A stretch of DNA of 64,000 nt from Panax quinquefolius (lineage: Eukaryota; Streptophyta; Magnoliopsida; Apiales; Araliaceae): positions 93,710,792-93,774,791 of the forward strand of contig CM035153.1 of NCBI GenBank assembly GCA_020205615.1, given 5' to 3'. This document shows, piece by piece, positions 45,174 to 57,625 of the stretch; the stretch's first letter is position 1; every line of letters begins with the position of its first letter. A model generated the notes under the pieces. The model had not been told where the DNA came from. It did no database searches and worked only from the letters and a program-made list of their open reading frames with translations. The position numbers and the translations under genes are program-made.

Positions 45174-46414
45174 TGTAAGACCCCGAAATTTTTTTTAAAT
45201 AAAAAGGAATTTCCTTTATTTATTATTTTGAAATAGTAAGGGTTGATTTGATTAATGTGGATAGTTAAGGGTTAAATACGCAAATATTTCAAAATAAGCA
45301 AGTGGTTATAAAATATTCATTGTTGTCGGGGAATATTCGTTTGGTCGTGGAATATTCGTGCTTTGTCGGGGAATATTCGTGCAACACTAGCCACCACCAT
45401 GTGGGCTCCATAACTAAAGCGATTGGATGAAGAAAACGACAAATATAAGTTGGTTAAAAATAACGGGCGTAGTTATTCTGGAATTAAGATCGTTGGAATA
45501 CCCGGTGGTTAAAATACGATGTCTGCGCGTGGTTTGCATAAAAGAGTTAGCTCACTTTGCGGTATTGCACAGATATTGTTGAATTATTGATCCTTACGTA
45601 AGATGGCACTACTCAATAATTTTCACAAGAGTTACCGCTCAATATTTTATTTTATTGATTCAATAATTGTTGTGTTGATATTTTATATTATTGTTGTTCA
45701 ATAATTGTCACCGTCTGATATTTCCCATTATCGGATCAATAATTCATATTATTTGAATAATATTATTAGATAACATTATTGGCAATGTCTAGAAAGTTAC
45801 GCTCTAAGGAGAGGTTTGGTCACCTAATTGCGCGCGCCAAGAAGGAGAGATCCTTATCTGAAAGCCCCTCTTTCCGGGAACGTTCTGGTTGTCATAATTG
45901 TGATTACGTAATATTATTTGTGAATAATTAATTATTGATTCATATGATAAGGAAATATTTATTTTATATGAATATAAATGATGGATTTATTTATGTGGTT
46001 ATTAATGAAGGAATTAATGCTGAGATGTTTTATTTGTATTTTGTCGGATTGGAGGTATTAAAAGATCAAATCGGTGTTATTATAGCTTTATTGTGTGAGT
46101 TATAATATTTAATCCGATCGTTGGATCGTTGTAATTTTTGGATATGTTATACATATATAAGTTGAGTATATGTCCACAAATTTTGAACCGTTAAAATGAA
46201 CGAATGATTTGTTATAAATTTTAAGAGGTGTTTGATTCTAAAGTAGGGTTATAATTGATTTTGGTGGAAAATTCTAGAATTGAGTGGGCCCCACTTGTGG
46301 TTGGTGAAGAAATGTGCTGAATTTTATTTCAAATGTGGTGGGTGGCAATAGTAGCGAGTAAAGCCATCGTGTAGCAGTGTGTCAAGTCTGCCTTGGCGGT
46401 AAGCTAACATTTTC

Positions 46415-46424
46415 CTATAAATAG
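46415..46424 (+). promoter_or_regulatory. TATA box of Tek-2 5' LTR
   Basis: CTATAAATAG in the conserved Tek promoter block. Confidence 0.75.
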
Positions 46425-46689
46425 AGGGCTAAGTTAGAATTGAAAATCACACCGAAACAAAGTTTTCTCTTTTTCTCTCTATATTATTGAGCGTATTTTG
46501 TGATTATTTAGATACTTTGAGAGTTCTTTGTCGAAGACAAGTTTCATTCAAAGATCACTTCCGACCTTTCCTTCCGGCTTGATTCTTTGAGGTAAGGGAT
46601 ATTATTTTTTTTCGTAATGATATTATTTCTTCAATATCATTATCTTTGAAATGTTGATCTGAGGTTTTATCAAATTTGGAACTTTTTCA

Positions 46690-46855
46690 TGCTCTGGGTT
46701 ACTATTCATGAGTTACTATTCACGAAGTTACTATTCATGAGTTACTATTCACGAGTTACTATTCACGAGTACTATTCATGAAGCGTGAAAATGTTTTTTT
46801 TTTGTGGAATTTCTATCTTTTGGTGTCGGAGTTACTATTCACGTATACGGCACTA
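46690..46855 (+). repeat. TTACTATTCACGA tandem array in Tek-2 5' LTR
   Basis: A 13-15 bp unit, GAGTTACTATTCA(C/T), repeated about six times in a row, with two more copies near 46830-46855. Matching array in the 3' LTR at about 53526-53725, where it extends further with a CACTATTCACGATATCTG-like variant. Confidence 0.85.
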
Positions 46856-47979
46856 TTCATCGAAAAATAAAATTTCTTCTTTTCGTCCAAAATATCTATT
46901 CTGGATACTTGCTTTGATTGTATCCATGTTTTGATCATTCTTGAATTTTATACCACTATGATTATTTTTGAGGTATTGTTGGACATGGATAAAACAAAGT
47001 ACGAATCCTTAATCCTTAATCCTTGTCATTTTGTTTCTTTCGGATTCGTTCTTTAAAAATATTTTTCATCATCCTCGGTCTTAAATGATGATATTATTGA
47101 ATATCTTTGGCACGTAGTGCAAAGATGAATGATTTCTGAAGAATATCTTTGGCCTGTAGTGCAAAGATGAACAGGTGTTTAAATGAACATGACCGATCGA
47201 TGAATATCTTTGGCTGTAGTGCAAAGATGAACAAGTGTTTAAATGAACATGATTGATGATGAATATCTTTGGCCTTTAGTGCAAAGATGAGCGGTGTTTA
47301 AATGAACATGACCGATCGATGAATATCTTTGGCCTTTAGTGCAAAGATGAACAGTGTTGAGATGAACATGATGGATTGATGAATATCTTTGGCTCAGTAG
47401 TGCAAAGATGAATATTTGATTTGAGATGAATATTGATTGATGTTACGGGGATAAAATATTGATGATGGATTTGTTAAATTCATAGATTATAGTAGATTTC
47501 ATTCTCTACGTAACTCTTACATGAATTATTATTTCAATTGCGAATATTGATCCGAAACTTGTTGTCTATTGTATTCTATCGATTTTTCCTCGTTGGAGAC
47601 TAACGATAATTTGTTGTATATTATCTTAGTCATAATATTCTTCTTGGGCTAGTTGAGCTCACCCTTTTCCTTGTTGTTCCATTTTTCTTCTCGGGAGGCG
47701 AGAATGTAGCGAGTACTAGTCGGGGTATGGAATGAAGGTTCTAGAGAGAGTTGTTTAGTAGTCCTCACCATTTTGTAAAAATAATGTATCAATAAATGTG
47801 ATGAGGATTTATTTGAGTATAGATATTGTCTAGAAGATAATATTTGTATTTAAACTCATGATATATATTGTCGTATTTCACACGACATTTGTATTATTGA
47901 AGTTGTAGTTTGCTTCTTGTACCATGTATTTGGCGACTCGGAATGGGTGTTGTGTATACCTATTTTGGGGGCGTCCACA

Positions 47980-47998
47980 GGTTAATATCGAGCTTAGG
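47980..47998 (+). other. Tek-2 primer binding site, degraded
   Basis: GGTTAATATCGAGCTTA aligns with TTGGTATCAAAGCTTA of Tek-1 but has several changes, so priming would be poor. Confidence 0.6.
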
Positions 47999-48164
47999 GA
48001 TATGATCTCCATGGCGAGATCGGGAATAGAACTAGGAGGAGAGAGAGTAAATCCTTCGCTAGTGTGTCCTACCTAAGCTTATTTGTTAGTTGGTCAAGAT
48101 ATAGGGATATTATGTGATATATTGATTTCCTTAATTAACCTTTGTTTTATGACAAGATTTGAGA

Positions 48165-49310
48165 ATGTCGATCGAGAATATTAACAATGGAGTAAATGAG
48201 ACCGTGGAGATGCCTGTATTTACCAACGAGGAGAACGTCAGCAACAGTCGGCAATGTTCCTCCCGTGAACAACACCACCGAAAGAGATGAGGAACGAGGG
48301 ATGTTTAGAAGTTTTTTGCGGTTCATGCAAAATCGACATTTAGGAGACTCGTGTTCAAAATATAGGAGGAAATGATAGCAATTCACGGGTTGTCACAAAC
48401 CAAGCGCTTCAAAGAGTTGGGACCACCAATTTTAAGGGAAAGCGAGATCCGATCATGGCGGAAACATGGGTCAAACAAATTACCAAGATATTCGATGTCT
48501 TGGGATGCACGGAGAACGAAGGTTCCATTCGCCACCTTTATGTTCCGTGGCGAGGCGGATTCATCGGTGGAGTCTCAGGAAGCGTACCCATCCAAATTGC
48601 GCACTCAAAGATGTCATGGGAGACGTTTGAAGCGCAGTTCAATGACAAGTACTTCCCCGAAAGTATTCGTCATATGAAGGAAGTGGAGTTTATTAGACCG
48701 AGCGAAATAATAACATGGCGGTGTCCCAAAGACGAGGCGAAGTTCATGGAGTTATCCAGTGTTTGCACCTCATTTGGTGGAGAATGAGGAACGATGACGC
48801 GGATGTTTCGAGAGGTTTGAAACCCCAAGCATACGTCAAGATATCTCATTTCTCATAAATTTTCTCTATTCGGAAGTTGTCAATGGGCTCGGTTGTTAGA
48901 AGCGAGATAACGAAAGTACGTTCAACCAAGGACCATAACCAGGATCATACTCAAGATAGCGATCATCGAATAACGATAACCAAATGGAGAAAGAAGAATA
49001 CGGACAAAGGCGGTAACCACTCGGTGGTAATCGTGGCCATGAAAATAGAAGAAGCGAGTCGGGAGGAGATTTTAAAAGAGGAGATTCAACAACGACCATG
49101 TGAAGACGTTAGCGCCAATAGTAACCGGGTTCCAAGGAGGAGAAAGACCATCTATCGTATGTTACAAATCACGGAAAGAGGGACATATCATTGGCCGCCT
49201 AACAGTTTAAGGTATGCTATAATTGTGGAAAAGAAGGACATATCGCCGAGATTATACGATATCGAAACCCGTCCAGTGGGAATGGTGACTCAAAAGGATG
49301 TCCCGTAAAA
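48165..49310 (+). pseudogene. Tek-2 gag relic
   Basis: Starts MSIENINNGVNETVE near 48165 and matches Tek-1 gag in pieces across all three frames: KQITKIFDVLGCTE, VPFATFMFRGEAD, MKEVEFIRPSE. The zinc-knuckle region (about 49160-49260) is readable only as fragments (GKEGHIS-type and KDISP shifted). At least ten frameshifts. Confidence 0.85.
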
Positions 49311-50375
49311 GTCAAAGTCAACGGTTCTTGGAAGAGCGTTTGTTGTGGCCGGTCAAAATATGGCGAGGAACCCGAACGAAGTTAGCACGGGTTAGTTAAT
49401 TATAAATTCTTGCGAAGTTTATACCTTACTAGATATCTGGTTCTACCCATTCTTTTATCTCTCTTGCTTATGCTCAACGTTTGAACTTGACTACGGAGAA
49501 ATTAGACTTTGACCTATTTATGGAGACTCCGTTAGGAGAAACTTTCATTACATCCGTTGTTTAAAAATCTTGCTTGATTCAAGTTGGCACTATCACATTA
49601 CCTGTTAACCTTATTTCTATAGAGATATTTGCTTTTGATGTGATTTTAAGGTTAACTACTCATCATGCCAAATTGATTGCTTTTGTAAGGTTGTTAGTTT
49701 TCATATTCCTAAGCAACCTGTTATTCAAACTCAAGCAATCAAACCATTGTAGTCAAACATTTTCATATCAAGCCATGAAGTCATTCGTTTATTACGGATG
49801 TCAAGTTTTCTTAGTCCATGTTATGGATTTGAATAAAGACACGTCAGATTTGAATAATATTCTTGTTGTTATTGATTTTTCCTGACGTATTTCCTGAAGA
49901 ATTTCTTGGCTTACTCCCAAAGACTGATATTAAATTTTGTATCGACTTTGAACCCGGTACAAAACTCATTCCTAAAATCTCATATCGAATGGCTCCTATT
50001 GAACTTCAGGAGTTAAAAATTCAACTATAGAATTTGGTACCTGAGCCTTTATCTTGTGACTTCCTTTGTGGAATTCACCTAAGCCAGACTCTCTGTAGGG
50101 GATGTCATATTCGTGCGATAGTAAACTGATAGTTGTCATTGTGACGTGCTATCCAAGATTGGGATATGAGTCATAGTTGAGAGCAACCTAAGTCTGTAAT
50201 CGAAATACGTAGCTTTCTAGGCTTAGTTGGTTATTATCGGAGATTCGTTGAAGGATATTCTCGAATCGCTATTCCATTATCGCACCGACTCAGAGATACA
50301 AAATTCGAATGGAGCAAGGAATGTGGGAAGAGCTTTGAAGAACTCAAGAGGAGACTCATTTCAAAGACATGTTCG
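49311..50375 (+). pseudogene. Tek-2 protease and reverse transcriptase relic
   Basis: Protease pieces: YTLLD then a shift before GSTHSFIS (about 49420-49460), and the [20 protein letters not shown] stretch. The RT start is recognisable (MAPIELQELKIQL at about 49988) but breaks at 50032. Bases 50033-50196 are unrelated to Tek-1. The reading resumes in the late RT at about 50205 (RSFLGLVGYYRRFVEGYSR) and stops near 50370, where it jumps to the end of RNase H. The RT catalytic core is gone. Confidence 0.85.
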
Positions 50376-51994
50376 ACCATGCCATCCTGGAAAAGCGAAC
50401 GTGGTAGCTGACGTGTTGAGTAGAAGATCGTATACAAGTACGAGTACGATATTGTCAAAGACTAATTTCGTATAATTTACAAATAATAGAGATGGAGATG
50501 AAAACTCTAGATACCCACGTGATGATATACGAGTATAATTGACTTTAATCGATAAAGTTAAAGCTGCTCAAGCCACCGACCCGGAGCTGATGCGTATGAA
50601 GAAGAAAGTACAAGAAGGAGTTATTTCGAAAGCGAGAATTGATGAAGAAGGAATACTTCGAGTCCACTCTAGACTTTGTGTTCCTAACGACTCTGATTTG
50701 AGGTACAAGATTATGATGGAGGCACACAATACGCCATTTGCAATCCATCCTGGAAGTACTAAAATGTATCGTGATCTTCGACATACATTTTGGTGGAACA
50801 ATATGAAGAGAGAGATTGCAAAGTTTATCTCGATGTGTTTAACTTGCCAACGTGTAAAGGCGGAGCATCTAGTACCTAAGGGTCCGTTGCAACCACTTGA
50901 GATTCCGGAATGGAAGTGGGAACACATTACCATAGATTTCAATTCACGGGTCTTCCTACGGTTTCTCAAGGCATCAATGCTATTTGGGTCATTGTTGATA
51001 GATTAACCAAGTCTCGCTCATTTCTTCTGCGATACGAGAGACTTATTCCCTTGAACGTCTTTCTCGTATGTACGTAAATGCGATTGTGAGATTGCATGGC
51101 ATGCCAGTATCCATAGTTTTAGATCGTGACCCAAGATTCACTTCATGATTTTGGGTTAGAAAGCTATGGGCACGAATTTACGATTCAGTTTGGCATACCA
51201 TCCTCAAACGGATGGGCAATCGAAAAGACTACTCAAACTCTTGAAGATATATTAAAACTCGGTCCTAGATTTCAAAGGAAGTTGGGATAAGTACTTGCCA
51301 TTGGTGGAATTCTCATACAACAATAGTTATTAAACAAATATAGGCATGGTTCCATTCAAGCATTATATGGACAAAAATGTCGTTCTCGATATGTTGGGAT
51401 GAGGTGGGTGAAGCAACATTGTTGGGACCCGAAAGTTAGTATGCGTATGACTAATGATTCGACAACATATACAAACAAACGACAAGATCGACAAAAGAGT
51501 TATGCGGATCTTCATCGAAAGGATGTGGAATTTAATGTAGGGGATCATGTATTGTTGCATGAGTTGCTCCATGGAAGGGAGTTACAAGATTTGGGAAGAG
51601 AGGAAAGCTCAAATCCACGATTTATTGGTCCATTTCAAATTCTTGACCGAGTAGGAAATGTAGCCTATAGACTTGCGTTACCTCCAAGTATGTCTCGTGT
51701 TCATAATGTGTTTCACATATCTCATACTTAGAAAATGTGAAAGACCCGAACCACGTTATTGAGTTAGAACCGGGACGAGATAGCCAAGACTTAACGTATG
51801 AGGAAGGTACCTGTCAAGATTTTGTAGGAAGGAGCATGTCCTACGCGCAAAGGTCATACCACAAGTTAAAGTTTTGTGGAGGAATCATGCTATAGAGGAA
51901 ATGACCTAGGAATTGGAAACGGAAATGAAAGCGAGGTATCCTCACCTTTTCAAAACACCAGTATCGTCGTCCAATTTCGAGGACGAAATTTCAT
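50376..51994 (+). pseudogene. Tek-2 integrase and chromodomain relic
   Basis: HPGKANVVADVLSRRSYTST follows the RNase H deletion. A 155-codon open piece (50539-51006) holds the zinc-binding region (HNTPFAIHPGSTKMYRDLRH, CLTCQRVK). Core motifs continue in shifted frames ([16 protein letters not shown] near 51115; then LVEFSYNNSY near 51305). A later 110-codon piece has RQKSYADLHRKDVEFNVGDH and FIGPFQILDRVGNVAYRLAL. The chromodomain remnant (KVLWRNHAIEEMT, then a stop for Trp) ends near 51990. Confidence 0.85.
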
Positions 51995-52006
51995 AAGGAG
52001 GGAGGT
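51995..52006 (+). other. Tek-2 polypurine tract
   Basis: AAGGAGGGAGGT directly before the 3' LTR. Confidence 0.85.
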
Positions 52007-54849
52007 TGTAAGACCACAAAATTTTTTTAAATAAAAAGGAATTTCCTTTATTTATTATTTTGAAATAGTAAGGGTTGATTTGATTAATGTGGATAGTTAA
52101 GGGTTAAATACATAAATATTTCAAAATAAGCAAGTGGTTATAAAATATTCATTGTTGTTTGGGAATATTCGTTTGGTCGTGGAATATTCGTCTTGTCGGG
52201 GGAATATTCGTATGCGACGCCACCAGACCATGTGTGTGTGGCTCCATAACTGAAAGCGATTGGATGAAGAAAACGACAAATATAAGTTGGTTAAAAATAA
52301 CTGGCGTAGTTATTACTGAATTAAGACCGTTGGAATACCCGTGGTTAAAATACGATACGCTGGCGTGGTTGCACAAAGAAGAGCACCGGTATTGCCGCAT
52401 ATTGTTGAATTATTGATCCTTACGTAAGATGGCACTACTCAATAATTTTCACATGAGTTACTGCTCAATATTTTATTTTATTGATTCAATAATTCTTTGT
52501 GTTGATATTTTATATTATTGTTGTTCAATAATTGTCATTTGCACAAGATTTCCCATTATCGGATCAATAATTCATATTATTTGAATAATATTATTAGATA
52601 ACATTATTGGCAATGTCTAGAAAGTTCTGCATAAGGAGAGGTTTGGTCACCTAATTGCGGCCCCAAAGAGAGAGATCCTTATCGGAAGCCCCTCTTCCGG
52701 GAAATGACTGGTTGTCATAATTGTGATTCTCAGAATATTATTTGTGAATAATTAATTATTGATTCATATGATAAGGAAATATTTATTTTATATGAATATA
52801 AATGATGGATTTATTTATGTGGTTATTAATGAAGGAATTAATGCCGAGATGTTTTATTTGTATTTTTATCGGATTGGAGGTATTAAAAGATCAAATCGGT
52901 TATTATTATAGCTTTATTGTGTGAGTTATAATATTTAATCCGACCGTTGGATCGTTGTAATTTTTGGATATGTTATACATATATAAGTTGAGTATATGTC
53001 CACAAATTTTGAACCGTTAAAAATGAACGAATGATTTGTTATAAATTTTAAGAGGTGTTTGATTCGGAAAGTAGGGTTATAATTGATTTTGGTGGAAAAT
53101 TCTAGAATTGAGTGGGCCCCACTTGTGGTTGGTGAAGAAATGTGCTGAATTTTATTTCAAATGTGGTGGGTGGCAATAGTAGCGAGTAAAAGCCATCGGT
53201 AGCGCAGTCAAGTCTGCTTTCTTGCGGGCTAACATTTTCCTATAAATAGAGGGCTAAGTTAGAATTGAAAATCACACCAGAAACAAAGTTTTCTCTCTTT
53301 CTCTCTATATTATTGAGCGTATTTTGTGAGTATTTAGATACTTTGAGAGTTCTTTGTTCAAAGATAAGTTTCATTCAAGATCACTTCCGACCTTTCCTTC
53401 CGGCAATCTTGATTCTTTGAGGTAAGGGATATTATTTTTTTCGTAATGATATTATTTCTTCAATATCATTATCTTTGAAATGTTGATCTGAGGTTTATAT
53501 CAAATTTGGAACTTTTTCATGTCGGGGTTACTATTCATGAGTTACTATTCACGAGTTACTATTCATGAGTTACTATTCACGAGTTACTATTCACGAGTAC
53601 TATTCATGAAGCGTGAAAATGTTTTTTTTGTGAATTTCTATCTTTTGGTGTCGAGAGTTACTATTCACGATATCTGGGACTATTCACGATATCTGACACT
53701 ATTCACGTATCTGGCACTATTCATCGAAAAATAAAATTTCTTCTTTTCGTCCAAAATATCTATTCGGATACTTGCTTTGATTGTATCCATGTTTTGTTCA
53801 TTCTTGAATTTTACACCACTATGATTATTTTTGAGGTATTGTTGGACATGGATAAAACAAAGTACGAATCCTTAATCCTTAATCCTTGTCATTTTGTTTC
53901 AATTTGGATTCGTTCTTTAAAAATATTTTCATCATCCTCGGTCTTAAATGATGATATTATTGAATATCTTTGACCAGTAGTAGTAAAAGATGAATGATTT
54001 CTGAAGAATATCTTTGGCTCAGAGTGCAAAGATGAACAGTGTTTAAATGAACATGACCGATCGATGAATATCTTTGGCCTATAGTGCAAAGATGAACAGT
54101 GTTTAAATGAACATACGACCGATGATGAATATCTTTGGCCTTTAGTGCAAAGATGAGCGGTGTTTAAATGAACATACGACCGATCGATGAATATCTTTGG
54201 CCTTTAGTGCAAAGATGAACAGTGTTGAGATGAACATGATGGATTGATGAATATCTTTGGCCTCAGAGTGCAAAGATGAATATTTGATTTGAGATGAATA
54301 TTGATTGATGTTACGAGGATAAAATATTGATGATGGACTATTAAATTCATAGATTATAGTAGATTTCATTCTCTACGTAACTCTTCTATGAATTATTATT
54401 TCATTGCGAAATATTGATCCGAAACTTGTTGCTCTATTGTATTCTATCAGATTTTTTCCCTGTTGGAGACTAACGATAATTTGTTGTATATTATCTTAGT
54501 CATAATATTCTTTACTGGGCTAGTTGAGCTCACCCTTTTCCTTGTTGTTCCATTTTTCTTCTCAGGAGGCGAGAATGTAGCGAGTACTAGTCGGGGTATG
54601 GAATGAAGGTTCTAGAGAGAGTTATTTAGTAGTCCTCACCATTTTTGTAAAATAATGTATCAATAAATGTGATGAGGATTTATTTGAGTATAGATATTGT
54701 CTAGAAGATAATATTTGTATTTAAACTCACAGTATATATTGTCGTATTTCACACGACATTTGTATTATTGAAGTTGTAGTTTGCTTCTTGTACCATGTAT
54801 TTGGCGACTCAGAATGGGTGTTGTGTATACCTATTTTGGGGGCGTCACA
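52007..54849 (+). repeat. Tek-2 3' LTR (2843 bp)
   Basis: Partner of 45174-47979. TATA box at 53240-53249. Donor-like site with intron start 53422 and intact acceptor-like TTCTTCTCAG ending 54565. Array of ACTATTCACGA at 53526-53725 and six GTAGTGCAAAGATG-type copies at 53970-54285, several of them altered (CAGAGTGCAAAGATG). Confidence 0.95.
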
Positions 54850-55328
54850 TATGCTATGTGGGGAGTAATCTGGAAGTGGAATCATGCTCTTAGCATATCC
54901 AGATTCCAAGATATTGATGGTCAAAGTGGGTTGACTATGTTAGTTCCCAGTAGGCACACAATAGATCTAGAAGGAGGGTTGAATAGATCTTTTTTAATTT
55001 CAAATACTTTTCCCTTTTATTTTGTTTTGCTAATGAATTAGCATATGACAAGCATAAGAATCTTTTCAAGCACAACAGAATAAGTAAAAGATCCCCTTCA
55101 TTGATATATTCATAATCATACATACATTGTTCTTAGAGTTAGTTAAGTGGTAAGCAGTTAATACATTCATAGCAGTTATAGCAGTTAGGAACATAATGTA
55201 AATGGCAGAATGTAAAAGACACGAGGGATTTTAAGTGGTTCAGAGACTCAAACTCCTAATCCACTCTTCTGCTTTCAACTAGCAGGATTTCCACTATGGA
55301 AGGGCAGCACCCTGAATCACTAAGATTC

Positions 55329-55445
55329 CTTCAAGGCCAGCAGCCTTGGAACTTTAGTTCACTAAGAACTCTTCAAGGCCAGCAGCCTTGGAACTCCTCT
55401 AGTTCCCTAGGAACTCTTCAAGCCCAGCAGGCTTGGAACTTCGTT
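55329..55445. repeat. Threefold repeat with AAGGCCAGCAGCCTT hairpin
   Basis: Three copies, about 50 bp apart, of CTTCAAGGCCAGCAGCCTTGGAACT-type sequence (core AAGGCCAGCAGCCTT; the third copy is AAGCCCAGCAGGCTT, with compensating changes on both sides of the loop). Paired changes suggest the stem matters. Confidence 0.8.
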
Positions 55446-55505
55446 TAGTCCCTCCGGACAAGGACCCCCAGGCCCTGGCTTATTGTTGTTGTTGGTACTG
55501 AGTTG

Positions 55506-55960
55506 CTAAGATATCTTTAAGCTTGAACATCTTATGTACTTAGCAACTTGGTGTAGTCCTCGTGGCCTTCTGTTTGGAGTCTGGACTACATCTTCTTTGG
55601 TGCAGCTGATCTTTACTCCTTTCTGCTCATCTTCATCTGATGTCAGCTGTGCATCATCACCATCTGGATTTGCTAAGTCTCTTAGCTTTTGGTAGACTTC
55701 GTCGGGCACTTAGAAATCCCTAAACCCTTCTTGAATGCTTTGCAGACATGATTCTGCATCTGTTCTTTTTTAGCCTTTGGTTCATGGTGATCTGTAGAGT
55801 GGCTTTCTCGATCTTCTTTGTACTCTGCCACTTTTCTGAATGCTATCTTCTTGTCCTTCTCGGCTCTCAGCTTAGCTGCCATCTTCAGTGGCATTTTCAT
55901 CTTTGTTGAGTGAAGCTCTAGTCTGTTTAAGTCCTTCTTCAAAGCTGCTTCATTTCCACC
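55506..55960 (-). other. Coding-like minus-strand stretch inside the S LTR
   Basis: Two overlapping frames (55682-55942, 86 codons; 55506-55709, 67 codons) read as one protein-like chain with a shift near 55700: NEAALKKDLNRLELH, KMAAKLRAEKDKKIAFRKVA, CKAFKKGLG, then MPDEVYQKLRDLANPDGDDA and QLTSDEDEQKGVKIS. It is Lys/Glu-rich and helical-looking. No family recognised. It could be a captured exon or the end of an element gene; coding is unproven. Confidence 0.35.
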
Positions 55961-56039
55961 TATGTAGTCTCACTGTCACTAAGACTTGTTCTGTTAATCT
56001 CTGGTAAAACTCGTAGAGTCAACAATAACATTCCAATAA

Positions 56040-57625
56040 CTCAACGATTCTACAACTTAGCAATCATCAACAACTCTTGATATTTGAAGCTCTGTTGATT
56101 TATACGACTCCTTCCCAATCTTCCCATTGGAAAGTAGCCGTTAAAAGCTTTTTGAATTGCTTCGCAGATCTCAAGTTATTTGGTGTAGACTGCAGATGTG
56201 ACATGACATCCCCTTTTTTGACTTTCTGACACTGCAGTCTACTGTTTCACCTACCCTGTCAGAGATGTCACTTTGATGTCTTGAGCAGGTAGTCAACTTT
56301 ATTTCTTCCTTCTGATTTCTCGATCAGAGGTTGTCCTTTTGCATCGATGCTTTTCAATAAGCTCTGTTCGACCATCAATCTTCAGATTGAACCGTTGCCA
56401 ATGCTTCAACCTTCTGATGACCGAACTCTATGATTCTGATGCATATTTTCTTGGACTTGATCCTAGTGTCTAGTTGACAGGTAGAGACAACACTACGATC
56501 TTGAAGAGTGTTGATTGGATCTTTAATGTAGAACACCTCTTCCTTCTCTTGAGTAGTGATTCAATACTTCTATTTGCTTCGACTGTTCTCAGATACTGAT
56601 GGCTTGACTCTTTGTTCTGGCCCCTTCTGAATAGCTAGACACTTTAGATTTGTGGCGTGTCCAACTCTCTTTCTCCTTGTGATCTCTCGTTCACTTATCA
56701 TCAATGGACTGACTTAATGCTTAATCACGTTAGCCTTGTTCTTCAGAGGCTGACCAGTATCTTTGTGTACACTCCATCAGTTCCTTCTTTGTTTGGCAGA
56801 CACTACGATCCTGGTTGCTTTTAAGATCGTCGTCTTCTATTTTCTTGACAGCTACTGTACTTGCTGACTTTCCTTAGTCAGTTAATGAAGTCTTCTTCTG
56901 ATCAACTTGTGGAAGACTTCATCTCGAATGGCTTCATAACTCAATCTGGATGTTGATTGAGTTGGTGATTAGATCTTCTATTAGCTTACATGCCATTCGT
57001 TGAGTGCTCTCTGGTTCCCTTTAGGTGGGATGTATCTTTGCAGTACCAACCAGAGGCTTCGTTCCTTTGGATATTCTGGGAGTGCTCAATTGTTGAGAAT
57101 CGTGTTTGCTCTACGATTCTACCTTGGCGTTGTGAGAACATCTTTTGAAGTCTCAGTTCTACACTCTGCGATTTAGCTTCGGCTGTGCAGACACTACGAC
57201 TTCGAGATCAGATCTTGACACTCTACGATTTCTGTCGTTGTGCTTGTTATCTTTATCTGATCTTACTCGACTAGGATCTCTTCCTCTGATACGATCAATA
57301 GACTGTACGACTCTGAGTGTAGTCTACGATTCTTGACTTGGCTTTGACATCAGTAGACTCTACGACTCAGAGTGTAGTCTACGACTCTTGACTTGGCTTT
57401 GGCAGATGCTCGGTCGGCTCGTAAGTAGGCTGTCTCTACGATTCTGAACATGACTTCCTCAGCAGACTACGGGTCTGAGGAAGTTCTCCTCGACACACTA
57501 CGATCCTTCCTCGTCTCTCCTGGCAGTTGATGAACTCTGAGATCTACTATCTTGCAGACTACGATTCTGCCTTGATAGCTTTCGAGTTTTCCTTGACTCT
57601 CCTAGCAGACTACGATTTCTGGTGC
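56040..57625. repeat. CTACGATTCT motif cluster in the S LTR
   Basis: About 20 copies of (T/A)CTACGA(C/T)TCT-like motifs in 1.6 kb, densest at 57090-57620, including a near-perfect tandem duplication of about 52 bp (57303-57405) containing GAGTGTAGTCTACGA. Further copies occur in the internal region (59000-59050). Spacing is irregular, so this is a dispersed motif and not a simple satellite. Confidence 0.75.

Larger units (their letters stand above)
45174..47979 (+). repeat. Tek-2 5' LTR (2806 bp)
   Basis: TGTAAGACCCCGAAATT to GTCCACA. TATA box at 46415-46424. Donor-like site with intron start 46592; the acceptor is changed to TTCTCGGGAGG (about 47690-47700). Six TTACTATTCA(C/T)GA copies at 46698-46775 and six GTAGTGCAAAGATG-type copies at 47110-47415. 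Confidence 0.95.
45174..54849 (+). mobile_element. Tek-2: decayed Del/Tekay-type chromovirus (9.7 kb)
   Basis: LTRs at 45174-47979 and 52007-54849. Perfect 5-bp duplications TATGC (45169-45173 and 54850-54854). The internal order matches Tek-1 but with frameshifts throughout, most of RT replaced by an unrelated 164 bp, and RNase H deleted. Its LTRs are longer than in Tek-1 because two arrays are expanded (ACTATTCACGA and GTAGTGCAAAGATG). Confidence 0.95.

Noticed and set aside
53518..53734. 71-codon plus-strand ORF with repeated SYYSRVTIHEL-like residues
   Set aside because: It is a translation of the ACTATTCACGA tandem array in the LTR.
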